Of a stretch of DNA of 64,000 bases, positions 11,201 through 21,663 are shown piece after piece. Numbering within the stretch: the stretch's first letter is position 1; each line of letters opens with the position of its first letter. The stretch is from positions 60,781,078 to 60,845,077 of the forward strand of contig NC_134841.1 in NCBI RefSeq assembly GCF_965363235.1, written 5' to 3'. This DNA comes from Mytilus galloprovincialis (Eukaryota > Mollusca > Bivalvia > Mytilida > Mytilidae). The notes below the pieces were generated by a model, which saw only the letters and a list, made by a program, of their open reading frames with translations, was not told the DNA's origin and did not search any database. A program made the position numbers and the translations under genes.

Positions 11201-14200
11201 CAAATTTCCTCTAGGTGGCGTCAAAGGATCCAAGGGAAAGGTATGTTAAGATAAGATTGTGTGTTTGTATGCATTTTTGTCCAAATTTGCTCTAGGTGCC
11301 GTCAAAGGATCCAAGGGAAAGGTATGTTAAGATAAGATTGTGTGTTTGTATGCATTTTTGTCCAAATTTCCTCTAGGTGGCGTCAAAGGATCCAACGGAA
11401 AGGTATGTTAAGATAAGATTGTGTGTTTGTATGCATTTTTGTCCAAATTTCCTCTAGGTGGCGTCAAAGGATCCAAGGGAAAGGTATGTTAAGATAAGAT
11501 TGTGTGTTTGTATGCATTTTTGTCCAAATTTCCTCTCGGTGGCGTCAAAGGATCCAAGGGAAAGGTATGTTAAGATAAGATTGTGTGTTTGTATGCATTT
11601 TTGTCCAAATTTCCTCTAGGTGGCGTCAAAGTATTCAACGGAAAGGTATGTTAAGATAAGATTGTGTGTTTGTATGCATTTTTGTCCAAATTTCCTCTAG
11701 GTGGCGTCAAAGGATCCAAGGGAAAGGTATGTTAAGATAAGATTGTGTGTTTGTATGCATTTTTGTCCAAGTTTCTTTTAGGTGCCGTCAAAGGATCCAA
11801 CGGAAAGGTATGTTAAGATAAGATTGTGTGTTTGTATGCATTTTCGTCCAAATTTCCTCTAGGTGGTGTCAAAGGATCCAAGGGAAAGGTATGTTAAGAT
11901 AAGATTGTGTGTTGTATGCATTTTTGTCCAAATTTCCTCTAGGTGCCGTCAAAGGATCCAACTGAAAGGTATGTTAAGATAAGATTGTGTGTTTGTATGC
12001 ATTTTTGTCCAAATTTCCTCTAGGTGGCGTCAAAGGATCCAACGGAAAGGTATGTTAAGATAAGATTGTGTGTTTGTATGCATTTTTGTCCAAATTTCCT
12101 CTAGGTGGTGTCAAAGGATCCAAGGGAAAGGTATGTTAAGATAAGATTGTGTGTTTGTATGCATTTTTGTCCAAATTTCCTCTAGGTGGCGTCAAAGGAT
12201 CCAAGGGAAAGGTATGTTAAGATAAGATTGTGTGTTTGTATGCATTTTCTTCCAAATTTCCTCTAGGTGGCGTCAAAGGATCCAACGGAAAGGTATGTTA
12301 AGATAAGATTGTGTGTTTGTATGCATTTTTGTCCAAATTTCCTCTAGGTGGCATCAAAGGATCCAAGGGAAAGGTATGTTAAGATAAGATTGTGTATTTG
12401 TATGCATTTTTGTCCAAGTTTCCTCTAGGTGCTGTCAAAGGATCCAACGGAAAGGTATGTTAAGATAAGATTGTGTGTTTGTATGCATTTTTGTCCAAAT
12501 TTCCTCTAGGTGGCGTCAAAGGATCCAAGGGAAAGGTATGTTAAGATAAGATTGTGTGTTTGTATGAATTTTTGTCCAAATTTCCTCTAGGTGGCGTCAA
12601 AGGATCCAAGGGAAAGGTATGTTAAGATAAGATTGTGTGTTTGTATGCATTTTTGTCCAAATTTCCTCTAGGTGGCGTCAAAGGATTCAAACGAAAGGTA
12701 TGTTAAGATAAGATTGTGTGTTTGTATGCATTTTTGTCCAAATTTCCTCTAGGTGGCGTCAAAGGATCCAAGGGAAAGGTATGTTAAGATAAGATTGTGT
12801 GTTTGTATGCATTTTTGTCCAAGTTTCCTTTAGGTGCCGTCAAAGGATCCAACGGAAAGGTATGTTAAGATAAGATTGTGTGTTTGTATGCATTTTCTTC
12901 CAAATTTCCTCTAGGTGGTGTCAAAGGATCCAAGGGAAAGGTATGTTAAGATAAGATTGTGTGTTGTATGCATTTTTGTCCAAATATCCTCTAGGTGCCG
13001 TCAAAGGATCCAACGGAAAGGTATGTTAAGATAAGATTGTGTGTTTGTATGCATTTTTGTCCAAATTTCCTCTAGGTGGCGTCAAAGGATCCAACGGAAA
13101 GGTATGTTAAGATAAGATTGTGTGTTTGTATGCATTTTTGTCCAAATTTCCTCTAGGTGGCGTCAAAGGATCCAACGGAAAGGTATGTTAAGATAAGATT
13201 GTGTGTTTGTATGCATTTTTGTCCAAATTTCCTCTAGGTGGTGTCAAAGGATCCAAGGGAAAGGTATGTTAAGATAAGATTGTGTGTTTGTATGCATTTT
13301 TGTCCAAATTTCCTCTAGGTGGCGTCAAAGGATCCAAGGGAAAGGTATGTTAAGATAAGATTGTGTGTTGTATGCATTTTTGTCCAAATTTCCTCTAGGT
13401 GCCGTCAAAGGATCCAACGGAAAGGTATGTTAAGATAAGATTGTGTGTTTGTATGCATTTTTGTCCAAATTTCCTCTAGGTGGCGTCAAAGGATCCAACG
13501 GAAAGGTATGTTAAGATAAGATTGTGTGTTTGTATGCATTTTTGTCCAAATTTCCTCTAGGTGGCGTCAAAGGATCCAACGGAAAGGTATGTTAAGATAA
13601 GATTGTGTGTTTGTATGCATTTTTGTCCAAATTTCCTCTAGGTGGTGTCAAAGGATCCAAGGGAAAGGTATGTTAAGATAAGATTGTGTGTTTGTATGCA
13701 TTTTTGTCCAAATTTCCTCTAGGTGGCGTCAAAGGATCCAAGGGAAAGGTATGTTAAGATAAGATTGTGTGTTTGTATGCATTTTCTTCCAAATTTCCTC
13801 TAGGTGGCGTCAAAGGATCCAACGGAAAGGTATGTTAAGATAAGATTGTGTGTTTGTATGCATTTTTGTCCAAATTTCCTCTAGGTGGCATCAAAGGATC
13901 CAAGGGAAAGGTATGCTAAGATAAGATTGTGTGTTTGTATGCATTTTTGTCCAAGTTATCTCTAGGTGCTGTCAAAGGATCCAACGGAAAGGTATGTTAA
14001 GATAAGATTGTGTGTTTGTATGCATTTTTGTCCAAATTTCCTCTAGGTGGCGTCAAAGGATCCAACGGAAAGGTATGTTAAGATAAGATTGTGTGTTTGT
14101 ATGCATTTTTGTCCAAATTTCCTCTAGGTGGTGTCAAAAGATCGGACGGACAGGTATGTTAAGATAAGATTGTGTGTTTGTATGCATTTTTGTCCAAATT

Positions 14201-14300
14201 TCCTCTAGGTGGCGTCAAAGGATCAGACAGCAGGTATGTTAAGATAAGATTGTGTGTTTGTATGCTTTTTTCTCCAAATTTCCTCTAGGTGGCGTCCAGG
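8222..14300 (+). repeat. 81-bp minisatellite, about 74 units, each with splice-site-like signals
   Basis: The unit runs from GTATGTTAAG to the next GTATGTTAAG and is 81 bp: a 55-nt intron-like part (GTATGTTAAG ... TTTCCTCTAG) and a 26-nt exon-like part (GTGGCGTCAAAGGATCC...). The first full-register donor is at 8323 and the last at 14233; the second unit is 85 bp. Units with one T missing (80 bp) recur near 9886, 10938, 11909, 12961 and 13365. This reveals a higher-order period of 12-13 units (971 or 1052 bp). Both edge units carry GATCAGACAGCAG in place of GATCCAACGGAAAG. No long frame crosses the array. Every unit has a BamHI-like GGATCC or a near variant. Confidence 0.97.
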
Positions 14301-14332
14301 ATGGTGTTTTTTTCTTTCTTTTTTCTATAGGT
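14301..14332 (+). repeat. Direct repeat flanking the minisatellite, right copy
   Basis: ATGGTGTTTTTTTCTTTC then TTTTTCTATAGG. It pairs with 8073-8104. Confidence 0.6.
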
Positions 14333-14445
14333 GAATGGTGTTTTTTCCCGGTTGACAGGTTGTCCACAAGGTTAAGTATATATTTTTTTTCAATTGACTA
14401 ACAGTTGACTCATAAATATTAAGATGATTTAAGTTTGTATTACAG

Positions 14446-14522
14446 ATGGATGAGCACAGATGAAAGTTCAGTTCTACACCTGGAGGAAGATGGTTTCATT
14501 TTAGTTACCAGATAATGATGAT
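14446..14522 (+). other. Exon-like segment, copy 2
   Basis: Shares TGTATTACAG acceptor, ATGGATGAGC start, CCAGATAATGATGATG end and GTAAGT donor with 4199-4276. About 80 bp of upstream sequence also match, so a block including intron was duplicated. Confidence 0.45.
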
Positions 14523-14989
14523 GTAAGTATTTGGTCATAACAATTGTATTTAAACTATTTAAAAAAAAATTTAGGTAATAGAAATCAGTTTTCCTTTGAA
14601 AGTCTACTTGAAATTTTATTACAAAATTGTCGTTAATTTCTTGTTCAAATTTATTCTCTAATGAAATATAATTCTAAAAGAATTATTGTATTTGTAAATA
14701 GGCTGATCCCCCCAATTTAGGATTTGAAATAAAACCGGCATCACATTAATTTCTAATTTAATTATTACAAAAAATAGACTTAATATTGACAATTTGGATA
14801 TTTATTTACATATTTATTTACATTTTAATTGGGGAAAATATGACTTTGTTTAGGTTGTTTGTTCAAAATGTATACATCAGATTGTTTTGGTTAGCCACCA
14901 CATTCTGATAATTTATCTACATACATTAATTTCAGAATTAATGATGTGATCATAATAAACAGTCTTCATAATACTGATTAAAAGATAAA

Positions 14990-15340
14990 ATGAAAATGGT
15001 TAATGAATTACAGGCAAAAAGAGCAAAGACACAGAAAATTGTGCCATTGACACAGATCTGGATAAGAAGCTTAAAGGAAGGTCCCAAGTTTCAGTCGAGA
15101 TGGCAGATGAGTAGCAACTCCATGGAAGATGTTTACTTAGATCTTCAACCAAGTCCGAGGCTTTGCCATGTAAGCAATCAAGCAGCAAGGATAGCAGCTG
15201 GAATGAAGATTAATTATTACATTGATCTTCAAACAAGTCTGAGGCTTTGTCATGAAAGAAATAATGCAAGTATATTCAAGCCAATTAGTTCTGTACATTA
15301 TCAGGAAAAATGTGATAAAATCTATAAGGATTACCTATAA
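14990..15340 (+). other. Repeated open frame, copy 1 (116 codons), function unknown
   Basis: Contains FQSRWQMSSNSMEDVY and an internal 28-codon duplication (DLQPSPRLCHV and DLQTSLRLCHE). The stop follows YKDYL. The frame recurs in copies 2 and 3 and is broken near its end in copy 4. A GTAAGC donor in the middle (after LCH) suggests that it may be spliced rather than read through. No family recognised. May be non-coding. Confidence 0.3.
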
Positions 15341-15635
15341 GGCAACACACATTTTTGTTATTTTGCACATTTACAACAAACAAAAATAGATGTTTATTAG
15401 TTTGATAAATGTTTTTCCGGTAGAAGTATAAAATTTTATATCATTAAAAGTAAATCCTGATAGAACTTTTCACTTCAAGGGAGACTAGTACAATAAACAG
15501 CAAGAATGTTTCTTTCGGTGGGAGATAACTCACTATTAAGCAATCAGAATACAGAATAGATTAATGAAAATTTAGGCTGGCAATTTAACAAATTTGTAAA
15601 ATATATAATTTGTGTCAATTTTAATTCCTTTTTAG

Positions 15636-15704
15636 GTTATAAAACAGTGCCAATGTTTTCATGAAGGGGAGTAAGACTTGTGGTATAAGATATCTTAAAT
15701 ACAA
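15636..15704 (+). other. 69-nt exon-like segment, copy 1 of 4
   Basis: Bounded by CCTTTTTAG and GTAAGTATAT, both close to consensus. The segment starts GTTATAAAACAGTGCC. Its copies lie near 16635, 17636 and 18633 with the same sites. All three frames contain stops. Confidence 0.5.
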
Positions 15705-15972
15705 GTAAGTATATAATTCCTCTATTTAAACAAATTTTATCATCATAAAACAAGTTTACAGGATAAAAACGTGCACTAGGCTTAAAGTTGAAAGAGGTCA
15801 AATGGTTTTTTGTTGTTGACTAAAGGTTCTAAAATTTTGAATTGATCACACTGAATTCATTGTAAAGATTTGTATGCAGGCTTTGGCTAAACCACAAAAT
15901 GAAGTACCAACAAAATTACAATTGTTCACCAAATAAGACGCTGAAAATGGCCCCGTTGATGCAGGTCAGGAT

Positions 15973-16335
15973 ATGAAGCTTGAAGGAATATATGTCTATT
16001 TCATTTATATTAACCAACAGAAGTCTTATCAATATAATTTATTGATAATTTTAGTTTTTGTTCAAGAAGCTGGCCAGTCCAAGTTTCAGTCCAGATGGCA
16101 GATGAGTAGCAACTCCAATGAAGATGATTACTTAAATCTTCAACCAAGTCCGAGGCTTTGCCATGTAAGCAATCAAGCAGCAAGGATAGCAGCTGGAATG
16201 AAGATTAATAATTACATTGATCTTCAAACAAGTCTGAGGCTTTGTCATGAAAGAAATAATGCAAGTATATTTAAGCCAATTAATTCTGTACATTATCAGG
16301 AAAAATGTGATAAAGTCTATAAGGAATATCTGTAA
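15973..16335 (+). other. Repeated open frame, copy 2 (120 codons), function unknown
   Basis: Ends SVHYQEKCDKVYKEYL. From FQSRWQMSSNS on it is nearly identical to copy 1. The first 35 or so codons lie in the intron-like insertion and are probably not real protein. Confidence 0.25.
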
Positions 16336-16634
16336 GGCAACACATATTTTTGTTATTTTGCACATTTACAACACACAAAAATAGATATTTATCAGTTTGA
16401 TAAATGTTTTTCTGGTACACGAATAAAATTTTATACCATGAAAAGTAAATCCTAATAGAATTTTTACTTCAAGGGAGACTAGTACAATAAACAGCAAGAA
16501 TGTTTCTTTCATGGGGAGATAACTCACCTCACTATTACACAATCAGAATACAGAATAGATTAATGAAAATTTAGGCTGGCAATTTAACAAATTTGTAAAA
16601 TATATAATTTGTGTCAATTTTTATTCCTTTTTAG

Positions 16635-16703
16635 GTTATAAAACAGTGCCAATGTTTTCATGAAGGGGAGTAAGACTTGTGGTATAAGATATCTTAAATA
16701 CAA
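16635..16703 (+). other. 69-nt exon-like segment, copy 2 of 4
   Basis: Same splice-like borders as 15636-15704. Position good to a base or two. Confidence 0.45.
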
Positions 16704-17041
16704 GTAAGTATATAATTCCTCTATTAAAACAAATTTTATCGTCATAAAACAAGTTTACAGGATAAAAACGTGCACCAGGCTTAAAGTTGAAAGAGGTCAT
16801 ATGGTTTTTTGTTGTTGACTAAAGGTTCTAAAATTTTAAATTGATCACACTGATGTTATTGTAAAGACTTGTATGCAGGCTTTAACTAAACCATGGAATG
16901 AAGTACCAACAAAATTACAATTGTTCACCAAATAAGACGCTGAAAATGGCCCCGTTGATGTAGGTCAGGATATGAAGCTTGAAGGAATATATGTCTATTT
17001 CATTTATATTAACCAACAGAAGTCTTATAAATATAATTTAA

Positions 17042-17335
17042 TTGATAATTTTAGTTTTTGTTCAAGAAGCCGGCCAGTCCAAGTTTCAGTCCAGATGGCA
17101 GATGAGTAGCAACTCCATGGAAGATGTTTACTTAAATCTTCAACCAAGTCTGAGGCTTTGCCATGTAAGCAATCAAGCAGCAAGGATAGCAGCTGGAATG
17201 AAGATTAATAATTACATTGATCTTCAAACAAGTCTGAGGCTTTGTCATGAAAGAAATAATGCAAGTATATTTAAGCCAATTAATTCTGTACATTATCAGG
17301 AAAAATGTGATAAAGCCTATAAGGAATATCTGTAA
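17042..17335 (+). other. Repeated open frame, copy 3 (97 codons), function unknown
   Basis: Differs from copy 2 by a handful of codons (for example PSLRLCH for PSPRLCH, CDKAYKEYL for CDKVYKEYL). The changes are mostly amino-acid changing, which does not favour coding constraint. Confidence 0.25.
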
Positions 17336-17635
17336 GGCAACACACATTTTTTGTTATTTTGCACATTTACAACACACAAAAATAGATATTTATCAGTTTG
17401 ATAAATGTTTTTCTGGTACACGAATAAAATTTTATACCATGAAAAGTAAATCCTAATAGAATTTTTACTTCAAGGGAGACTAGTACAATAAACAGCAAGA
17501 ATGTTTCTTTCATGGGGAGATAACTCACCTCACTATTACACAATCAGAATACAGAATAGATTAATGAAAATTTAGGCTGGCAATTTAACAAATTTGTAAA
17601 ATATATAATTTGTGTCAATTTTAATTCCTTTTTAG

Positions 17636-17704
17636 GTAATAAAACAGTGCCAATGTTTTCATGAAGGGGAGTAAGACTTGTGGTATAAGATATCTTAAAT
17701 ACAA
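17636..17704 (+). other. 69-nt exon-like segment, copy 3 of 4
   Basis: Same borders; it starts GTAATAAAAC in place of GTTATAAAAC. Position good to a base or two. Confidence 0.45.
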
Positions 17705-18044
17705 GTAAGTATATAATTCCTCTATTTAAACAAATTTTATCATCATAAAACAAGTTTACAGGATGAAAACGTGCGCACTAGGCTTAAAGTTGAAAGAGGT
17801 CAAATGGTTTTTTGTTGTTGACTAAAGGTTCTAAAATTTTGAATTGATCACACTGAATTCATTGTAAAGATTTGTATGCAGGCTTTGGCTAAACCATGGA
17901 ATGAAGTACCAACAAAATTACAATTGTTCACCAAATAAGACGCTGAAAATGGCCCCGCTGATGTAGGTCAGGATATGAAGCTTGAAGGAATATATGTCTA
18001 TTTCATTTATATTAACCAACAGAAGTCTTATAAATATAATTTAA

Positions 18045-18401
18045 TTGATAATTTTAGTTTTTGTTCAAGAAGCCGGCCAGTCCAAGTTTCAGTCCAGATG
18101 GCAGATGAGTAGCAACTCCATGGAAGATGTTTACTTAAATCTTCAACCAAGTCCAAGGCTTTGCCATGTAAGCAATCAAGCAGCAAGGATAGCAGCTGGA
18201 ATGAAGATTAATAATTACATTGATCTTCAAACAAGTCTGAGGCTTTGTCATGAAAGAAATAATGCAAGTATATTTAAGCCAATTAATTCTGTACATTATC
18301 AGGAAAAATGTGATAAGTCTATAAGGAATATCTGTAAGGCAACACACATTTTTGTTATTTTGCACATTTACAACACACAAAATAGATATGTATCAGTTTG
18401 A
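18045..18401 (+). other. Repeated open frame, copy 4, frame-shifted end
   Basis: Same as copies 2-3 up to YQEKCDK. A one-base loss then changes the frame and the frame ends in unrelated sequence at 18401. The loss is tolerated, which again speaks against a coding role. Confidence 0.25.
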
Positions 18402-18632
18402 TAAATGTTTGTCTGGTACACAAATAAAATTTTTTACCATGAAAAGTAAATCCAAATAGAATTTTTACTTCAAGGGAGACTAGTACAATAAACAGCAAGA
18501 ATGTTTCTTTCATCAGGAGATAACTCATTATTACGCAGTCAGAATACAGAATAGATTAATAAAAATTTAGGCTGGCAATTTAACAAATTTGTCAAATATA
18601 TATAATTTGTGTCAATTTTAATTCCATTTTAG

Positions 18633-18701
18633 GTTATAAAACAGTGCCAATGTTTTCATGAAGGGAAGTAAGACTTGTGGTATAAGATATCTTAAATACA
18701 A
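18633..18701 (+). other. 69-nt exon-like segment, copy 4 of 4
   Basis: Same borders, with a CCATTTTAG acceptor. Position good to a base or two. Confidence 0.45.
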
Positions 18702-18894
18702 GTAAGTATATAATTCCTCTATTTAAACAAATTTTATCATACTGTCAATAAAAAGAAACAGTCAGCTATCACTGGGCTTGAAAACTTTTGGTCAGTAGTT
18801 TTAATGTTTAATTTATTAGTACCGGTAATTGCAAATCATTTTTGCTATGTCAACTCCAACTAGATAAGAGATCTTTGTCTGGTTTTAATGGTAT

Positions 18895-19015
18895 TTTCAT
18901 AGGCGGATCCAAAGGGAATCACTGAAGCTTGACTGGAACGCCCCCCCCCCCCCCCTTAGGTCAGTCAGTTGGCCCCCCTCCCCCTTTATGAAAAGTTCTG
19001 GATCCGCCACTGGTT
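18895..19015. repeat. Short GGCGGATCC...GGATCCGCC element
   Basis: Starts AGGCGGATCCAAAGGG and ends TGGATCCGCCACTGG with a C-run inside. The same family as 51384-51546 and part of 33095-33205. Confidence 0.6.
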
Positions 19016-19195
19016 TTGTAGATAAGTTAGTGTACAGGTCATATATGTCAAAATGTCATTCACGCAAAATCTCCCCCTAAGGTGTCAAGGCTGACAGGGA
19101 TTCTCACTCTTTGAGGTTTCAGATGTTGGAAAGTATGTAGTATTTGTTAGTGTTGTTGGGATGTTGTCACATTGTGTTCTCTGCATCTTCTTTTA

Positions 19196-19590
19196 CCTTA
19201 AGGAAGCTTGCTTGTCATGTTTTTGAATTTTGGTCAGATTTTCAGAATCCTCTAGTTTTATCCATTTGAATGCATTAACAAATTAAGCCTGGTGACCCCA
19301 TTTTTCTTTTTATAATTCATTTACATGTATGATGATAAGCTGTCTGTTAAAATCTTACAAAATTTTAATTACTTTTAAATAGTTTTTGAGGACTTTAACT
19401 TGTAAATGATAAAAAGTCAAGAGAGAACATTTTCCCGCCAAAATTTCAATGGCTTAGATATCTCGAAAACAAGTAAGATGACCTATATATTTTTTTGCTT
19501 TTGATTCCTTTATTAATCCCCTATCAATATATATGCTAGTGTTTTGAAAAGTTAATTATTTTGAAACTGAGAAGCCAACTCCCTTAAAAT
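19196..19590. repeat. Dispersed repeat of about 380 bp, copy A
   Basis: CTTAAGGAAGCTTGCTTGTC ... GAAACTGAGAAGCCAACTCC. A second diverged copy lies at 24549-24920 with the same start and end. The ends form only a very short inverted pair (TTAAGGAAG / CTCCCTTAA). Confidence 0.7.
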
Positions 19591-19689
19591 GTTGTATATC
19601 TATTTTTATATATAATGTACATATAAATTAGTATACCAACAGTGATTCCTTTTTTACTATTTTCAATGACTAAGCATTTTATTTTTCAG

Positions 19690-19754
19690 GTTAGCATTCC
19701 AGCTTGTACTTACAGATTGATGTTGGAAATGGCTATTAGAGTTGACTTTTAAAA
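19690..19754 (+). other. 65-nt exon-like segment downstream of the tandem units
   Basis: TTTATTTTTCAG acceptor and AAAA/GTAAGA donor. One frame is open for 20 codons and stops just before the donor. Probably a further exon of the same locus. Confidence 0.45.
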
Positions 19755-19998
19755 GTAAGAAAGAACTATTTTATAGATTTATAAAATTTTCTATTTAAGA
19801 TCATGTAAATTCCCATGTGATTTGTACAATCTTTTTACAATTTAATATTTTCTGGAATGACCTGTCAAGTTTTAGGAAGGGAAAAATTATTATGAAAAAG
19901 TCTCTCTGCTTTAATTGTTATTTCCCAGTTTGCTATTTTTTGCCTATTTCAGTTTCTTAAAATATGACAGAAAATTGAAAAGTGTATTTCTTTTTCAG

Positions 19999-20300
19999 AT
20001 AACAATTACTGTGGCTGAAGGATATAATAGTGTGATTAATTCTCCATACTCCTTAGAGATGTTGTGAAGGTTCTTAACATGTTGACAGTTGGGGACTCTC
20101 TCTTCACAAGACATCGGATTTAACATCCCCATTCTGACACTGGACATGGCTTCCAATTTGTACTACCAAACAGATGCCTTACTTTTGCAAGGATTTTACT
20201 GCCAGTCTGAAGAAGACCAAGAGTGACCAGGGTCTTTCTAACTCTACTGAACAGTTTCCAATATGAACGATTCATAATAAATCTTGCATAAACAAGAGAA
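19999..20300 (+). other. Candidate terminal exon with poly(A) signal
   Basis: A TTCTTTTTCAG acceptor is followed by about 280 nt with more mixed base composition than its surroundings, then AATAAA at about 20275. It has stops in all frames (the longest 5' frame has 22 codons). Fits the 3' end of a spliced non-coding RNA. Needs transcript evidence. Confidence 0.4.
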
Positions 20301-21035
20301 AGAATGTAGTTGATAAATTCTAAAATAATTAATGTAAAGATTCTCCATTTTCAACAAGAGTGGAAGTTTTAATTAAGGTTAATGTATTGTTTCAATTTTC
20401 ACTCAACTTTCTTTTTCTTTCTACCATTAAATGCTATCAATTTTTATTATTGTGGCTCAACAGATAAAATGTTTCTAAAGTTTAAATATTTACATTGGTT
20501 AAGAATGGAGAATCTAAAAATAACAAAAATATTGTAAATAATTTAAGTATGGCAATGGTTTTGTATGGAAATCAAAAATATTATTGTCAAAATTGGTGTA
20601 ATGATATATTCAAAAGATTACATGTAGCAATATGTAAGTTATCCTTATTTACTACCAGTCAGACATTTCTTGACTAAATATCAAGCCTATTGCTACAGGT
20701 ACTCGACTCCATTGTAATTGATCATAAGTTTAACATTTTCAAGGGGAGGTAATGCACCTGTTTAATGCCTCATACTAGAAGTTTCTTTAGTGCACAGTTT
20801 ACCAATATAACTAAGACATTCTCTTCTGTGATTTGAGCAGTACCAGAGTACTGGAACTGTTTTACAAAGCATCGGCCATTAAAATTTTCATGCATTGAGT
20901 TATGCTAGGCATCTTTGGCCGAATTTTTGACAAATCCAAAAAAACAGGAGAATATTGATGAAACACCTTACTTTCAGGGAATGGAAAATAATATAGTTTC
21001 TGTAAAACAATAATTTGTGTACTATATGTACTTAA
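20301..21035. other. No gene or element recognised
   Basis: AT-rich unique-looking sequence. The 60-codon frame at 20495-20677 has no recognisable motif. Confidence 0.5.
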
Positions 21036-21663
21036 AGCTAGGTTCACACTGCCGATCAGATCAACTCGATCAAGCCCGATCAAGACAAATTACGTGATCG
21101 GGAGACTGGTCTGACTCCATCGACAAGGATGTTTGGGATAGTCTACCCTACTCATCATCGATCTGACCATCTACCAGAGAGTTTTTGACATGTCAAAAAC
21201 AATTGAGTAAGGACCGAGAAGCAAGTCACTCGAGAAGAGATCCAGAATTCGTCGAGTAGCGGTCGAATTGATAGGGAAAGGATTGTGTAGAGATCGAGAT
21301 TGGTCGGAATACAACAAAATTTCCGATTAGTACTCGATCATTTCGACCTTTGCTTGACTAATCGAGTACTGATCAGAAATCTTGTTGTATTCCGACCAAT
21401 CTCGATCTCTACAAAATCCTTTCCCTATCAATTCGACCGCTACTCAACGAATTCTGGATCTCTTCTTGAGTGACTTGCTTCTCGGTCCTTACTCAATTGT
21501 TTTTGACATGTCAAAAACTCTCTGGTAGATGGTCAGATCGATGATGAGTAGGGTAGACTATCCCAAACATCCTTGTCGATGGAGTCGGACCAGTCTCCTG
21601 ATCATGTTATTTGTCTTGATCGGACTTGATTGAGTTGATCTGGTAGGCAGTGTGTACCTAGCT
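21036..21663. mobile_element. 628-bp near-perfect hairpin (foldback) element
   Basis: Two arms of about 300 bp in inverted order around a centre near 21350 match with only scattered mismatches. The ends are AGCTAGGTTCACACTGCC and GGCAGTGTGTACCTAGCT. It has many CGATC/TCGAG words, so base use differs from the flanks. No coding frame. Type of the mobilising enzyme unknown; TAA-like flanks are not clean enough to assign PIF/Harbinger. Confidence 0.85.

Larger units (their letters stand above)
15000..18738 (+). repeat. Four tandem units of about 1.0 kb, each with exon-like segments
   Basis: Copies at about 15000-15930, 15935-16925, 16930-17925 and 17930-18738 (the last incomplete). Spacing of AGCAGCAAGG gives periods of 995, 1000 and 1003 bp. 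Copies 2-4 are very alike. Copy 1 is more diverged and lacks an intron-like stretch of about 90 bp (from TATATGTCTATTTC to TTGTTCAAG) seen in the others. Confidence 0.95.

Noticed and set aside
8222-14300. CRISPR array
   Set aside because: The repeat has no unique spacers, the period is uniform at 81 bp, and the genome is animal.
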